A stretch of 64,000 bases of DNA, taken from contig DATKML010000051.1 of NCBI GenBank assembly GCA_035541875.1, forward strand, positions 1 to 64,000. The letters run 5' to 3'. Within the stretch, counting starts at the first letter, position 1. The number at the start of each line of letters is the position of its first letter. Positions 8,922 through 17,329 of the stretch are shown here, in pieces. The notes beneath the pieces are model-generated. The model was not told the DNA's origin. It was given only the letters and a program-made list of their open reading frames with translations, and searched no databases. Position numbers and translations under genes: made by a program. Source of the DNA: JAJPHI01 sp035541875 (GTDB taxonomy: Bacteria > Desulfobacterota > Binatia > Binatales > Binataceae).

Positions 8922-9311
8922 ATGACCTATCTCTGGATCGCGATCGGCGGTGCTATCGGTAGCATCGCGCGTTACGGGTTAGGTACCTCGATAGCCCGTC
9001 TCGTCGGCGGAGCTTTCCCATACGGAACGCTGGTCATCAACGTCACCGGCAGTTTCGTAATCGGTATCCTGGCTGCACTGGCAGTTGCCAACGGCCGGAT
9101 GATTTTGCCGCCATCGGCACGTTTTTTCACCATGGCCGGAATCTGCGGCGGATACACAACCTTTTCCGGCTTCAGTCTGGAAACGCTCGTCCTGCTGCAT
9201 GAGGGCAAGTGGCCGAGCGCCTTCGCCTACATGGTTCTCTCGGTCACGCTCTCGCTACTTGCAGTATCGGTCGGCTATTCCGCGGCGCTCAGGCTAAACG
9301 CCCAACCATAG
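8922..9311 (+). CDS. crcB: CrcB/Fluc-type fluoride ion exporter
   Basis: 129 residues, four predicted membrane helices and the family signatures GAIGSIARYGL near the N-terminus, INVTGSFVIG in helix 2 and GGYTTFSGFSLE in helix 3. Dual-topology dimers of this family expel fluoride. It begins 29 bases after the TolC-family stop and is probably co-transcribed. No crcB-motif fluoride riboswitch is visible in that short spacer, so any fluoride control would have to act elsewhere. Confidence 0.93.
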   Translation: MTYLWIAIGGAIGSIARYGLGTSIARLVGGAFPYGTLVINVTGSFVIGILAALAVANGRMILPPSARFFTMAGICGGYTTFSGFSLETLVLLHEGKWPSAFAYMVLSVTLSLLAVSVGYSAALRLNAQP

Positions 9312-9819
9312 GCGCTTCGATTCGTGTAGCCCTACCGTAGTTCAGCCGTTAGTTTTTTCGAGATTGGACGTAGCTCCCGAAAAGGAGCCTTCTGACATCT
9401 GGAATGAAAGAGGTACGGCGCTTAGAGGGTCGGGGCAAGAAACCCGGCAAGGAGGAGGAGCGTATTACCGCCCTCGCCTCCTTCCGGTTCCCCCCTTTTA
9501 CCCTTTCCCCCCAATCCGCCACACAACTGTCTGCCCCTCAACAACCACCGAGCGAACATACAGCACAATGCGTGCCGGATTCGCACGTTCCCATCAGTTC
9601 CTTGTTGTCCGAGTCTGATACATAGCGTTAATCTGATTCTAAGCCGCTCCTCAACCCTAATTATCGAGCCCCCATAGTGCAGACCAATTTCCAAGTAGCA
9701 GCCTGATTTAATCCGAGCTTCAATAGCCTTAAAAGTCGTATTGCACTATCAATGGCATTCTGCGATGAATCTTAGAGTCAATTGATGACAAGAGGCGACA
9801 TTTAGCAGAGGTTCTGATT
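9312..9819. other. Intergenic stretch without a supported gene
   Basis: About 500 bases after crcB. Several short frames cross it, but none has a ribosome binding site with coherent amino-acid composition. There is a pyrimidine-rich patch near 9480-9520 and a T6 run near 9353 without a clear hairpin. I see no RNA gene or repeat. Confidence 0.5.
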
Positions 9820-10020
9820 ATGGCGTGCAAACATCGGGCGGTAACTCCTAACTCTCTGCGCGGAATCAGCCCGAGCAATTGGCCGACTGAAGATGGCAAG
9901 ATGCATATCAGCGGACACTGCGAGGATTGCAGTGGCGAGGTCTGGCGGCACGTCGAGCCCGACGAAGAGGTGCCCTGGAGGTTGCAAAAAGTCCCCTGCG
10001 GGTGCGAAGCCGCAACATAA
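9820..10020 (+). CDS. Small Cys-rich protein, zinc-ribbon-like
   Basis: 66 residues. Cys34-x2-Cys37 and Cys60-x-Cys62 form a possible metal site, with Cys3, His29 and His33 nearby. AGAGG lies eight bases before the ATG. The composition (two Trp, acidic middle) looks protein-like rather than random. No family is recognised, and coding status rests on the ribosome binding site and the paired cysteines. Confidence 0.45.
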   Translation: MACKHRAVTPNSLRGISPSNWPTEDGKMHISGHCEDCSGEVWRHVEPDEEVPWRLQKVPCGCEAAT

Positions 10021-10068
10021 AGTTTCGTTTTACAAATAGTTTTCCCTACTCTTTGTCGGATAGCATAA

Positions 10069-10091
10069 GCTGTGAGAAGAGCCCTCACAGC
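10069..10091 (+). promoter_or_regulatory. Hairpin over the ribosome binding region of the GNAT gene
   Basis: A perfect 8-bp inverted repeat (GCTGTGAG, loop AAGAGCC, CTCACAGC) ends two bases before the ATG at 10094. The only purine-rich ribosome-binding-like bases (AAGAG) sit in the loop. In mRNA this could limit translation initiation or be a protein-binding site. It could also act as DNA, as a dyad operator near the start. Confidence 0.5.
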
Positions 10092-10093
10092 CG

Positions 10094-10567
10094 ATGCCAA
10101 TCGCGATTCGATTTGCAACACCTCAAGACGCATCAGCGATCTTTGAACTCATCAAGGGTCTCGCCGAGTACGAACGCGAGCCTGACGCCGTCGAGGTCAC
10201 AGTCGATCGTCTCCGCGAGCAGATGGAGAGCCCGAATCCGCCCTTCGAATGCTTGCTCGCGGAAGACGAGTCGAGGGCCATTGGGTTTGCCCTTTTCTTC
10301 CGTAACTACTCGACTTGGCGTGGGATACCAGGCCTCTATCTCGAAGACCTCTACGTCCTTGAGGATTATCGCGGTCGCGGTATCGGGCAGGCGCTGCTCG
10401 CGCGCTTACAGGAGATCGTTGGCGAGCGCGGATGGGGTCGGATGGAGTGGGCGGTGCTCAACTGGAACACTCCGGCACAGGGATTTTATCGTGAGATGGG
10501 CGCGCGACCGATGACCGAGTGGACCACGTGGCGGCTCGACCGACCCGCGTCGAAACGCAAGTCATAA
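10094..10567 (+). CDS. GNAT family N-acetyltransferase (diamine/thialysine acetyltransferase-like)
   Basis: 157 residues with the acetyl-CoA loop GRGIGQALL near residue 95 and the motif-B strand LYLEDLYV just before it. The C-terminal WNTPAQGFYREMGA segment and an N-terminal LAEYEREPDAV stretch are both typical of the spermidine/thialysine acetyltransferase branch (SSAT2-like). It would acetylate a primary amine from acetyl-CoA in the cytoplasm; the exact amine is inferred. A hairpin sits directly before the ATG. Confidence 0.85.
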   Translation: MPIAIRFATPQDASAIFELIKGLAEYEREPDAVEVTVDRLREQMESPNPPFECLLAEDESRAIGFALFFRNYSTWRGIPGLYLEDLYVLEDYRGRGIGQALLARLQEIVGERGWGRMEWAVLNWNTPAQGFYREMGARPMTEWTTWRLDRPASKRKS

Positions 10568-10635
10568 AGGGTTGGTTACGGCACCCCAAGCATTTATGCT
10601 ATAAGCCGCCGTTAGAAGAAGGAGGACTGATACTT

Positions 10636-11163
10636 ATGTCCCACAAGGGCTTTTCCCATTTCGGGCTTTCCACCCTCGACCTCGATAAGACGCGCGAGTT
10701 TTACGAGGGCGTGCTCGGATTCAAAGCGGTGGTCTGCGACACAATCAAAGTCAAAGAAGGCGGCGAAATCCGGCACATATTCTTCGACACGGGCCGCGAC
10801 CAGCTGATTGCCTTTATGGAAGCGCGCAATGTCCCAGGCGTGCCAAAGGAATATGATGCCGGGATTAATCGCGGGCTAGGGGTACCGAGCGCCTTTTATC
10901 ATTTCGCCTTCGAGGCCGGCAGCGAGGCTAACTTGGCAGCGAAACGGGACGAATTGCGAGGCAAGGGCGTCGACGTTACCGACATCGTGAATCACGACTG
11001 GGCGAAGTCGATCTACTTCAAGGACCCGAACGGAGTGCAACTCGAGTACTGCTGTCTCGTGCGGCCGTTTACCGACGACGATGCGAAGATGCAGGAGCGG
11101 TTCGAGGTTCCGATCGGCGCGCTAGGTCTCGATGTCGCGATACCGAATCATCGCCAGCGTTAG
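10636..11163 (+). CDS. VOC family protein
   Basis: 175 residues. The start at 10636 is fixed by AAGGAGGA about ten bases upstream; the frame is open farther but overlaps the acetyltransferase gene. A His-His-Glu metal set is visible: His in GFSHFGL (residue about 7), His in FYHFAFEAG and Glu in GVQLEYC near the C-terminus. The LDKTREFYEGVLGF helix and DPNGVQLEY ending are classic glyoxalase/dioxygenase-fold features. The substrate is unknown. It is closed by a strong terminator at 11195-11224. Confidence 0.87.
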   Translation: MSHKGFSHFGLSTLDLDKTREFYEGVLGFKAVVCDTIKVKEGGEIRHIFFDTGRDQLIAFMEARNVPGVPKEYDAGINRGLGVPSAFYHFAFEAGSEANLAAKRDELRGKGVDVTDIVNHDWAKSIYFKDPNGVQLEYCCLVRPFTDDDAKMQERFEVPIGALGLDVAIPNHRQR

Positions 11164-11194
11164 AATTCACGCTGTCATCTGATTAGCTTTACGG

Positions 11195-11224
11195 TGCCGG
11201 TCGAATTGACCGGCATCTTTTTTT
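11195..11224 (+). terminator. Intrinsic terminator after the VOC gene
   Basis: A perfect 8-bp stem (TGCCGGTC, loop GAATT, GACCGGCA) is followed one base later by TCTTTTTTT. It lies 31 bases after the stop at 11163 and rules out the longer upstream start proposed for the next gene. Confidence 0.92.
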
Positions 11225-11285
11225 GAAAATCGCCTGCGACTGGCCTTCGGGCATCCTGATATGCGATCCTGCCGCCCTGAGTCTC

Positions 11286-12563
11286 ATGCCGAAAGAAATC
11301 CAGCTTAATAATCTCGACCTGTCGGCATTTATCCGACCGGGCGATAGCATCGTTTGGGGTCAGGGAAGCGGCGAACCTGTCACGCTGGTCGAGAAACTCG
11401 TCGAGCAGCGACACGCTGTCGGTAACGTGAACGTATTTCTTGGCGGCACGTGTTATAGCAATACGCTTAAGCCGGAACATACCGATCGCATCACTTTCTC
11501 AGCCTTCGGCGCTATCGGCGAGAGCCTGCGCCGCCTCGGTCAGGCGGGAGCACTGCGGATTATCCCCTGCCATCTTTCGCAGCTGCCGGGCTACCTAACC
11601 GACGGGATTATCGGCGCGGACGTCGTTTTCCTCCATCTGAGCGCCCCCGACAAAGAAGGCCACTACAGTTACTCGCTATCTAACGATTACCTCCAGTTCG
11701 CGATGCGGCGGGCGCGCGTCGTGATCGCCGAGGTCAATGATCAAGCGCCGTGGACCTATTTCGACGGTCCGCTGGACCCTGCGCGAATCGACTATGTTGT
11801 GCCGGTATCGCGCCCGGTGATGGAATTGCAGCCGGCGAATTTCGGTCCGGTCGAAGAGGCGATTGCACGGAATATCGCGAGATACGTCGAGGACGGGACC
11901 ACGATCCAGATGGGTATCGGTGCGATTCCCGACGCGGTGCTGGCGGGAGTTCGCGATCGCAAAGACCTGGGAATACATTCGGGACTCATCACAGATCGCG
12001 TCGCCGAGCTGATGGAATCGGGGATCGTAACTAATGCCCGCAAGCCGATCGATACGGGCATCACGACCTGCGGCACGATGCGCGGAACCAAGAAGCTGTA
12101 CAGCTTCGCGCATAAAAACCGTGCGATGAAGCTCTTCACCTTCATGCATACTCATCGCGCGGAGATCCTCTCGCAACTCGACAATATCATCGGGGTTAAC
12201 TCGGCGGTCGAGATCGATCTGACAGGACAAGTTAATGCCGAAGTTGCCGATGGCGTTCATGTCGGGGCGGTCGGTGGTCAGGGTGACTTCGTTAGAGGCA
12301 CCCAGATGGCGGCGCGTGGACGTTCGATAATCGCGCTGCCTTCGACGGCGCGGAACGGCAAGGTCAGCCGGATCGTGAGCCGACTTAGCGGACCAGTCAC
12401 CACCGCACGGAGCGATGCTGATCTCTTTGTGACCGAATACGGCGTTGCCGAACTAAGGGGTCAGCCGCTGCAAGAGCGTATTCCCCGGATGATCGCGATA
12501 GCTCATCCGGATTTTCGCGAAGCACTCGAACGCGACGCCTACGCCGCGATGAAAAAGAGATAA
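11286..12563 (+). CDS. Acetyl-CoA hydrolase/transferase family CoA-transferase
   Basis: About 425 residues. The motifs WGQGSGEP, MGIGAIPDAVL, the HSGLITD segment and SAVEIDLTGQVNAE near residue 300 belong to the Ach1/Cat1 and 4-hydroxybutyrate CoA-transferase family. The Glu in the last motif is the usual covalent CoA carrier. It moves CoA between acetyl-CoA and a carboxylate, or hydrolyses it. The ATG at 11286 is preferred because the earlier ATG at 11223 overlaps a terminator; no strong ribosome binding site is seen. The next gene follows 17 bases later, so the two are probably co-transcribed. Confidence 0.88.
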   Translation: MPKEIQLNNLDLSAFIRPGDSIVWGQGSGEPVTLVEKLVEQRHAVGNVNVFLGGTCYSNTLKPEHTDRITFSAFGAIGESLRRLGQAGALRIIPCHLSQLPGYLTDGIIGADVVFLHLSAPDKEGHYSYSLSNDYLQFAMRRARVVIAEVNDQAPWTYFDGPLDPARIDYVVPVSRPVMELQPANFGPVEEAIARNIARYVEDGTTIQMGIGAIPDAVLAGVRDRKDLGIHSGLITDRVAELMESGIVTNARKPIDTGITTCGTMRGTKKLYSFAHKNRAMKLFTFMHTHRAEILSQLDNIIGVNSAVEIDLTGQVNAEVADGVHVGAVGGQGDFVRGTQMAARGRSIIALPSTARNGKVSRIVSRLSGPVTTARSDADLFVTEYGVAELRGQPLQERIPRMIAIAHPDFREALERDAYAAMKKR

Positions 12564-12579
12564 TCAGAGGACAGAACTC

Positions 12580-13008
12580 ATGCCGACTGCAGACGAAATC
12601 GCCCACGAACTGGAAAGCTTCTATACCGGCTATATCGACGCCTTCAATCGCGAGGATGTTGATCACTTTTCGGATTGTTTCGCCCTACCCTACGCCTGGG
12701 TCACCGGCGACAAGGGACTGATGACAGTCGCCAATGAAGGAGCCCATCAGAGCGGTTTCAGCCGAATCATGATCGACCTTAAGGAGCGTGGATGGGCCCG
12801 CTCAGGCGTCGATCGCTTCAAGGCGTACGTTTTTGCCGATAACCTCGCGATGATCGTGGCTGACTACTCGCGCTACAAGGCCGATAACTCGATTCTGGAG
12901 CAGGGCCGCGCGACCTACACGCTGCGCCGCGATGGGAAGTCGTGGAAGATCGTAACGGTGAGCGAGGTCAAACAGCCGTATCTCGGCCCCGGCGATCTTC
13001 CGCGCTAG
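12580..13008 (+). CDS. NTF2-like/SnoaL-fold protein
   Basis: 142 residues. It has the helix-rich start (ELESFYTGYIDAFNREDVDHFSDCF) and the curved sheet pattern ending in ATYTLRRDGKSWKIVTVSEV that mark the NTF2-like cone fold. Such proteins are small hydrolases, isomerases or ligand binders, and no catalytic pair can be assigned here. AGAGGA precedes the ATG. It is co-directional with and close to the CoA-transferase. Confidence 0.75.
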   Translation: MPTADEIAHELESFYTGYIDAFNREDVDHFSDCFALPYAWVTGDKGLMTVANEGAHQSGFSRIMIDLKERGWARSGVDRFKAYVFADNLAMIVADYSRYKADNSILEQGRATYTLRRDGKSWKIVTVSEVKQPYLGPGDLPR

Positions 13009-13030
13009 GACCACGCGCGGACGCCCCTCG

Positions 13031-13092
13031 CGTCATCCCGAGCCAGTGAGCAAAGGCGAACCATGCCGAGGGATCGACGCGAAGCGCTTCGC
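13031..13092 (+). repeat. Dispersed palindromic repeat, copy 1
   Basis: Starts GTCATCCCGAGCCAGTGAG and ends GGGATCGACGCGAAGCGCTT. It matches the copies at 24314-24361 and 25676-25808 in the GTCAT(T/C)C(C/T)GAG head and the GA(A/G)GGATC or GAAGAATC tail. It fills the gap between the convergent NTF2-like and TldE genes and ends exactly at the TldE stop codon. Confidence 0.7.
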
Positions 13093-14625
13093 CTAGTCCG
13101 CTGCGTTCACCGCCGACAGCGTCAGACCTTCCACAGCGACCGCGGGGACAAAGTAAGCCTCGGGGGCGCCCCAGACGATAGCCGGTTCCGACTTCTTGGC
13201 CACCGCGAGCGGTTTGGTGAAGACCTGCGCGATATTCGCATTGATGCGCAGAGCATTGGGCGCGAGCGGCGCGGCCAGCTTACCATCGCGAATAATGTAC
13301 GAATCGCCACTGATCGTGCAGGTAAAATCTCCTGCGCGTTGGCCATTAATCGGATAGGTGTACCATACGCGGCCGATGTAGATACCGTCGCGCACCCCGG
13401 CGATCATTTCCTTCTCGTCGATGCCGCCGGTCGTCTTCATAATCACGTTGGTGCCGGTGGGACTTGGATGGGAATCGAAGCGGCGCGCCGCGCTCTCACC
13501 GAGGCGGTAGGCGCTGCGTGGAGGAAAATCGAGGCCTTCGAGGTTCGCCGCCGTACCAAGCTTCTCGCCGCGATTTGGGTCCGTCAGCAGCCGATTACGA
13601 TCGTAATAATTCGAGAGCAATCCGACGAGCTTGCCGTCGCGAATCAGCTCCGACTTAATCGCGGGCAGACCTTCGCAGGTTATCTGCCGATGGACTGAGC
13701 CGATCTTCGCCTGAGGATCGTCGAGCAGAGAGAGTCGTTGGTCCATCACCGCAGTCTCAAACTGGCCGTGATATGCCGAGCTCGATGCGTGAAAGGAGCC
13801 GGTCGTCAGCGAGCCCATCACAACGTAATTGATGATTTCCGCGATCGGCTGCGGCCCGAGAATCACGCGATAGGTTCCGCCTGCCGGTCGTTCGCCATGA
13901 CGAAGCTCCAAGGCGCGGTTGACCGCGTCTCGTCCAAGGCGACCAGCCGCACGTTCCATCTCGGCGAGCGATCCGCCGATCGCGGTCGCGGTGCCCTTTG
14001 CGTCGAGCGACTCGATCAGCACCGTCACTGAAGACAAGAAATAGGCGGTCTCGTCGGTGCGAATATCGGCGAAATTTGAACTCGCGATCGCGATCCGATC
14101 GCGAATCAGGGAGAGATCGCCGCCGACAATCAGACCCGGATGAGCCAGCTTCAGCGGCGCACGTTTATCGAAAGTTCCGATCGCGCCGCGGACGATACTC
14201 CAGGCGCCCTGCGCGAGATGCGTATCGGTGGACTTCATGAGATCGCTCGCAGGATGAGCCGTCTCATCGCGTTCGAGCTTGCTCGCACCTATCGGCAGTC
14301 CGGGGAAATCGGGATCGACCACCAGCGCCGCACGAGCCCGCGTAATCGCCTCTCGCACCGCCGCAGGACTGAAATCGCCGGCGATCGCGGCATGGCCGAT
14401 CTCATGGGGATCACGGGTCGTCATGATGCGCATCGCAAAGCCGTCGACATCGAGCGATTTGAACTCCTCCACCCCACGCGAAGGAATATCGGAAGTGTAG
14501 TTAAGCCGAGCCACGCGATGCTCTGCACTGGAGCAATAGATCTCGTGCGCTGCGATCGTCTTGTCGCGGGCGACCAGTTCTGAGGCAGCGCGTGCAAATT
14601 GTTTTAACTCCGTCGAGCGCTTCAC
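13093..14625 (-). CDS. pmbA: TldE/PmbA-like metalloprotease subunit
   Basis: 510 residues of the TldD/PmbA family with no HExxxH motif, so this is the non-metal partner. In Escherichia coli, TldE pairs with TldD to form a hollow protease that degrades unfolded or modified peptides such as microcin B17 precursor and CcdA. A GTG at 14625 after GGAGGGAAGG starts it, overlapping the TldD stop by four bases. It is last in the TonB-linked operon. A C-terminal extension of roughly 40 residues (region after YIIRDGKLAAPL) is not typical of the E. coli protein as I recall it. Confidence 0.9.
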   Translation of the reverse strand: MKRSTELKQFARAASELVARDKTIAAHEIYCSSAEHRVARLNYTSDIPSRGVEEFKSLDVDGFAMRIMTTRDPHEIGHAAIAGDFSPAAVREAITRARAALVVDPDFPGLPIGASKLERDETAHPASDLMKSTDTHLAQGAWSIVRGAIGTFDKRAPLKLAHPGLIVGGDLSLIRDRIAIASSNFADIRTDETAYFLSSVTVLIESLDAKGTATAIGGSLAEMERAAGRLGRDAVNRALELRHGERPAGGTYRVILGPQPIAEIINYVVMGSLTTGSFHASSSAYHGQFETAVMDQRLSLLDDPQAKIGSVHRQITCEGLPAIKSELIRDGKLVGLLSNYYDRNRLLTDPNRGEKLGTAANLEGLDFPPRSAYRLGESAARRFDSHPSPTGTNVIMKTTGGIDEKEMIAGVRDGIYIGRVWYTYPINGQRAGDFTCTISGDSYIIRDGKLAAPLAPNALRINANIAQVFTKPLAVAKKSEPAIVWGAPEAYFVPAVAVEGLTLSAVNAAD

Positions 14626-16199
14626 GCCTTCCCTCCACCCAGCATCGCGCGCGACCGCAGCGTCGGCCCGCCGTTAGCCATCCGCTTCACCTGCATCGGC
14701 TGACCTTTGCCGCAATTGGGAATCGCGAAGAGCCGCAGATCGTTACCGACCGCATCGATATTCATGAAGAAGCGCTTCGAATCGCTGATAACGCTGCCCG
14801 AGCGATAGAGCCGTCCGAGCCGCCCACTCTCGATCTCATAGACGCGCCGGCAGGAAATACGGAAGTTTTCGCGCGATTCGGCGATCGATGGGATCAGATT
14901 GCCACAGACGTAATACCCGTGATCGACTTCCCTAATCATCGCTGTCGGATCGCTATTGCCGGGCATGAAAAAGGTGTTCGACATCCGGATCAGCGGCATG
15001 TGCCAAGCCTCGCTCGCGCGCGAGGAGCCATTCGGTTCGACGCCGAGTGCTGCCGCAGTTGCCCGGGAGTTGAGAAACCCGCGAAAGACGCCGCCCTCGA
15101 TATGAATTTTGCGCTTTCCAGGAGTGCCCTCATGGTCGTAACGATACTGGCCGTAGCTATCGAGACTGGGATCAGAGCAGGCCCAGAGAAGCTTCGAACC
15201 GACGGGGCGTCCTATCTCGTTGCGCGCCGGCGATTGCAGCAGCCAGCTTCGCCCCGCATACGCCGCTTCCATCTTGAGCGCCCGATCGGCCTCGCACGGA
15301 TGGCCGATAATCTCGTGCGCGACCAGCGCATTGAAATGCGGATCGGTTACGACGGTCACTTCCTTATCGCTAGGTTTCAGCGCTGGCGCAGCGGCGAGTT
15401 CGCGCGTCTCCTTGCCGAGGTCGAGTGCGAACGCGTGTAAAGAGGGACTCGGCGACAGCTCGTCGCGGCGTCCGTCGGCCAACGACTCGAACCCGCGTTG
15501 CTGGCCGATCGCATCCCAAGTCTCCTGATGGCCCTCCGCGGTCTGCGCAACGACGTAACAATCGCCCTGCGAAAAGGCGAAGGCTTGAGAGATGCAGGCT
15601 CCGGCGGAGTTGATAAAGAGCTCGTGCCGTAACTCGACCGACGACGAGACCGCATTGAAGGCGATCTCGCTGCCTAGTCCGGTGACGGCGGCCGAAGCCT
15701 CGCGACAGGCATGCTTGAGCCGATCGCGATCGAGGGTTCGCGGGTCCTGCTTGAAGATCGCTGGGACTTCGCCTCGTTCGGTGGAGGGCTCGACAGCGCC
15801 CAAGGCCGCGATACCCGCCGCCGCATTTCCGAGCAACTTGAGCGTAGCGGCTTTTTCGCGAAGATCGGCCTGAGCACGCGCGAAGGAATCGTTGAGCGCC
15901 CGTTTGAGCGCATCGAGGAGCTTGGTCTTGCTGAGCGCCAATCGTCCAACTTCAACCCCGGTGAAACCGGTGCCGACCAACCCGCCATGCCCGGCAGAAT
16001 GGACGCGCACACCAAAGGCAGCTGCCTCGTTCTCACCACCTTCGCGAATTTCGCCGTCGTTCGCGCTCGCCGAACGGGTGAAACTCGCCTCAAAGCGGAA
16101 CTCGGCGTAGGTCGACCCACGATGCGTCGCCACGAAGCGCCGCAGGATCGACTCGCCGCTTTCTTTAAGAAACTCGATTGAATCGAAGATATCGCCCAT
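14622..16199 (-). CDS. tldD: TldD-like zinc metalloprotease subunit
   Basis: About 525 residues. The catalytic zinc motif HEIIGH is near residues 295-300 and the third ligand is a Cys in PNCGKGQP near residue 497, both as in TldD. With TldE it trims peptides through a narrow channel. The ATG at 16199 is used: AGGA overlaps the end of tonB and the stop of tonB is only 10 bases away. It is somewhat longer than E. coli TldD (481), with a more diverged N-terminal half. Linkage to a TonB transport set is unusual and is described as a finding. Confidence 0.92.
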   Translation of the reverse strand: MGDIFDSIEFLKESGESILRRFVATHRGSTYAEFRFEASFTRSASANDGEIREGGENEAAAFGVRVHSAGHGGLVGTGFTGVEVGRLALSKTKLLDALKRALNDSFARAQADLREKAATLKLLGNAAAGIAALGAVEPSTERGEVPAIFKQDPRTLDRDRLKHACREASAAVTGLGSEIAFNAVSSSVELRHELFINSAGACISQAFAFSQGDCYVVAQTAEGHQETWDAIGQQRGFESLADGRRDELSPSPSLHAFALDLGKETRELAAAPALKPSDKEVTVVTDPHFNALVAHEIIGHPCEADRALKMEAAYAGRSWLLQSPARNEIGRPVGSKLLWACSDPSLDSYGQYRYDHEGTPGKRKIHIEGGVFRGFLNSRATAAALGVEPNGSSRASEAWHMPLIRMSNTFFMPGNSDPTAMIREVDHGYYVCGNLIPSIAESRENFRISCRRVYEIESGRLGRLYRSGSVISDSKRFFMNIDAVGNDLRLFAIPNCGKGQPMQVKRMANGGPTLRSRAMLGGGKA

Positions 16200-16208
16200 C
16201 ACCGATCC

Positions 16209-16931
16209 TCATTGCACGGTTATGGGTATCCGAATGTCGAACTCGGATTCAACTGCAATACCGCCGCGCGTGGCGGGGGTGAAGCGCCATTGCTTCAAGG
16301 TATCCAGGATAATTTCGTTGAGCCGGGGATTATCCGTTGGCTGCGCGAGGCTCACTTCCGCCACGCCGCTTATATCCACCTTGAAATGAGCGATGGCGAC
16401 GGTGTTGATGATATTTTCGCGCAGATCGTCGGGAATCTCGGGGACGGGCGCGTACGTCGCTCGGGCACCCTCATTGTCGGTTCCCTCGACTCCGCCACCA
16501 CCCTCTTCCTGTTGATCATTGGCTTCGGCTTTATCGCCGGAGCGGACCCCCGTTGGTGGTGCAGGAGCAGCCTCCCTCTTGGCGGTTCCAGATTCCGATG
16601 GGGATGCGAGCGGCGCAGGTGCAAGCTTCGGCCTCGGCACCGGTCGCGGCTGCACGCGCTTGGGTGCCGGCTGGACTCGGGGCTTCGGTTGGACTGCGGG
16701 AGCCGGTGCCGGGACTGAATTGCTCCGTAATCCGGCAGTGGGCGGCGGTATCTCGATGATTCGCGCTTCAACCGGACTATTCGCGGGCGGCGGAGCCGCG
16801 CTCTGCTCCAACAACAAGGAAAAAGTAAGCAGCAATCCCGCCCATAGCAGGATCGCGACCGGAGTTAGCCAGGCTAGTCGCCAAGGCTCTTCTAGCCAGA
16901 TCGATTCGGATGCGCGCGCTGAATCGCTCAT
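16209..16931 (-). CDS. tonB: TonB-family energy transducer
   Basis: 240 residues. The order is an N-terminal membrane anchor (LAWLTPVAILLWAGLLLTF, about residues 18-37), a Pro/Arg/Lys-rich periplasm-spanning linker (about 45-115), an acidic Gly-rich stretch, and a C-terminal TonB domain ending with TLKQWRFTPATRGG and a final beta strand. It couples the proton-driven ExbB-ExbD motor to the receptor encoded upstream. It overlaps exbD by four bases. Confidence 0.9.
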   Translation of the reverse strand: MSDSARASESIWLEEPWRLAWLTPVAILLWAGLLLTFSLLLEQSAAPPPANSPVEARIIEIPPPTAGLRSNSVPAPAPAVQPKPRVQPAPKRVQPRPVPRPKLAPAPLASPSESGTAKREAAPAPPTGVRSGDKAEANDQQEEGGGGVEGTDNEGARATYAPVPEIPDDLRENIINTVAIAHFKVDISGVAEVSLAQPTDNPRLNEIILDTLKQWRFTPATRGGIAVESEFDIRIPITVQ

Positions 16932-17329
16932 TCCTTTTTCACGGCGATCAAAAAGTGATCGACGCCCGCGCGCCGTGCCTGCAACATAGCCTCGACCACC
17001 GTGCCCTCCGGCGCAGCGGTATCAGCGTTAACGACCAGACCGTGATCCTCGGCCGAGAGCATCGGCTTCAGCACCGACGCCATCGTGTCGAGTGTCACCG
17101 GCGTCTTGTCGAGAAAGATCTTGCTGTCCTTGGTCACTGTTAGCGTGACCGGTTCCTTATGCTGAAGGTTCGGCGCGTCCCCTTTCGGCAGGTCGACAGT
17201 GAGCGAGTTAAGACTCTGCATCGAGAGCGACGCGAGCATAAACGTGACGAGCAGAAAGAACATCACGTCGATCATCGGGATGATCTCGATCCGTCCGCGG
17301 CGATAGCTGCGAGAGCGGCGTAATTTCAT
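16928..17329 (-). CDS. exbD: ExbD/TolR-family biopolymer transport protein
   Basis: 133 residues with one N-terminal helix carrying the conserved proton-path Asp (MIDVMFFLLVTFM, about residue 20) and a C-terminal periplasmic domain. It forms the plug of the ExbB pentamer. Four-base overlaps with exbB upstream and tonB downstream show tight translational coupling. TolR is the alternative, but the presence of tonB and a receptor favours ExbD. Confidence 0.92.
   Translation of the reverse strand: MKLRRSRSYRRGRIEIIPMIDVMFFLLVTFMLASLSMQSLNSLTVDLPKGDAPNLQHKEPVTLTVTKDSKIFLDKTPVTLDTMASVLKPMLSAEDHGLVVNADTAAPEGTVVEAMLQARRAGVDHFLIAVKKE

Noticed and set aside
8892..8925. Possible fluoride riboswitch before crcB
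   Set aside because: The spacer from the TolC-family stop is about 30 bases, too short for the crcB-motif RNA, and no conserved core is seen.
11223..11285. Extra 21 N-terminal residues on the CoA-transferase
   Set aside because: They would begin inside the intrinsic terminator of the VOC gene; the family alignment starts near 11286.
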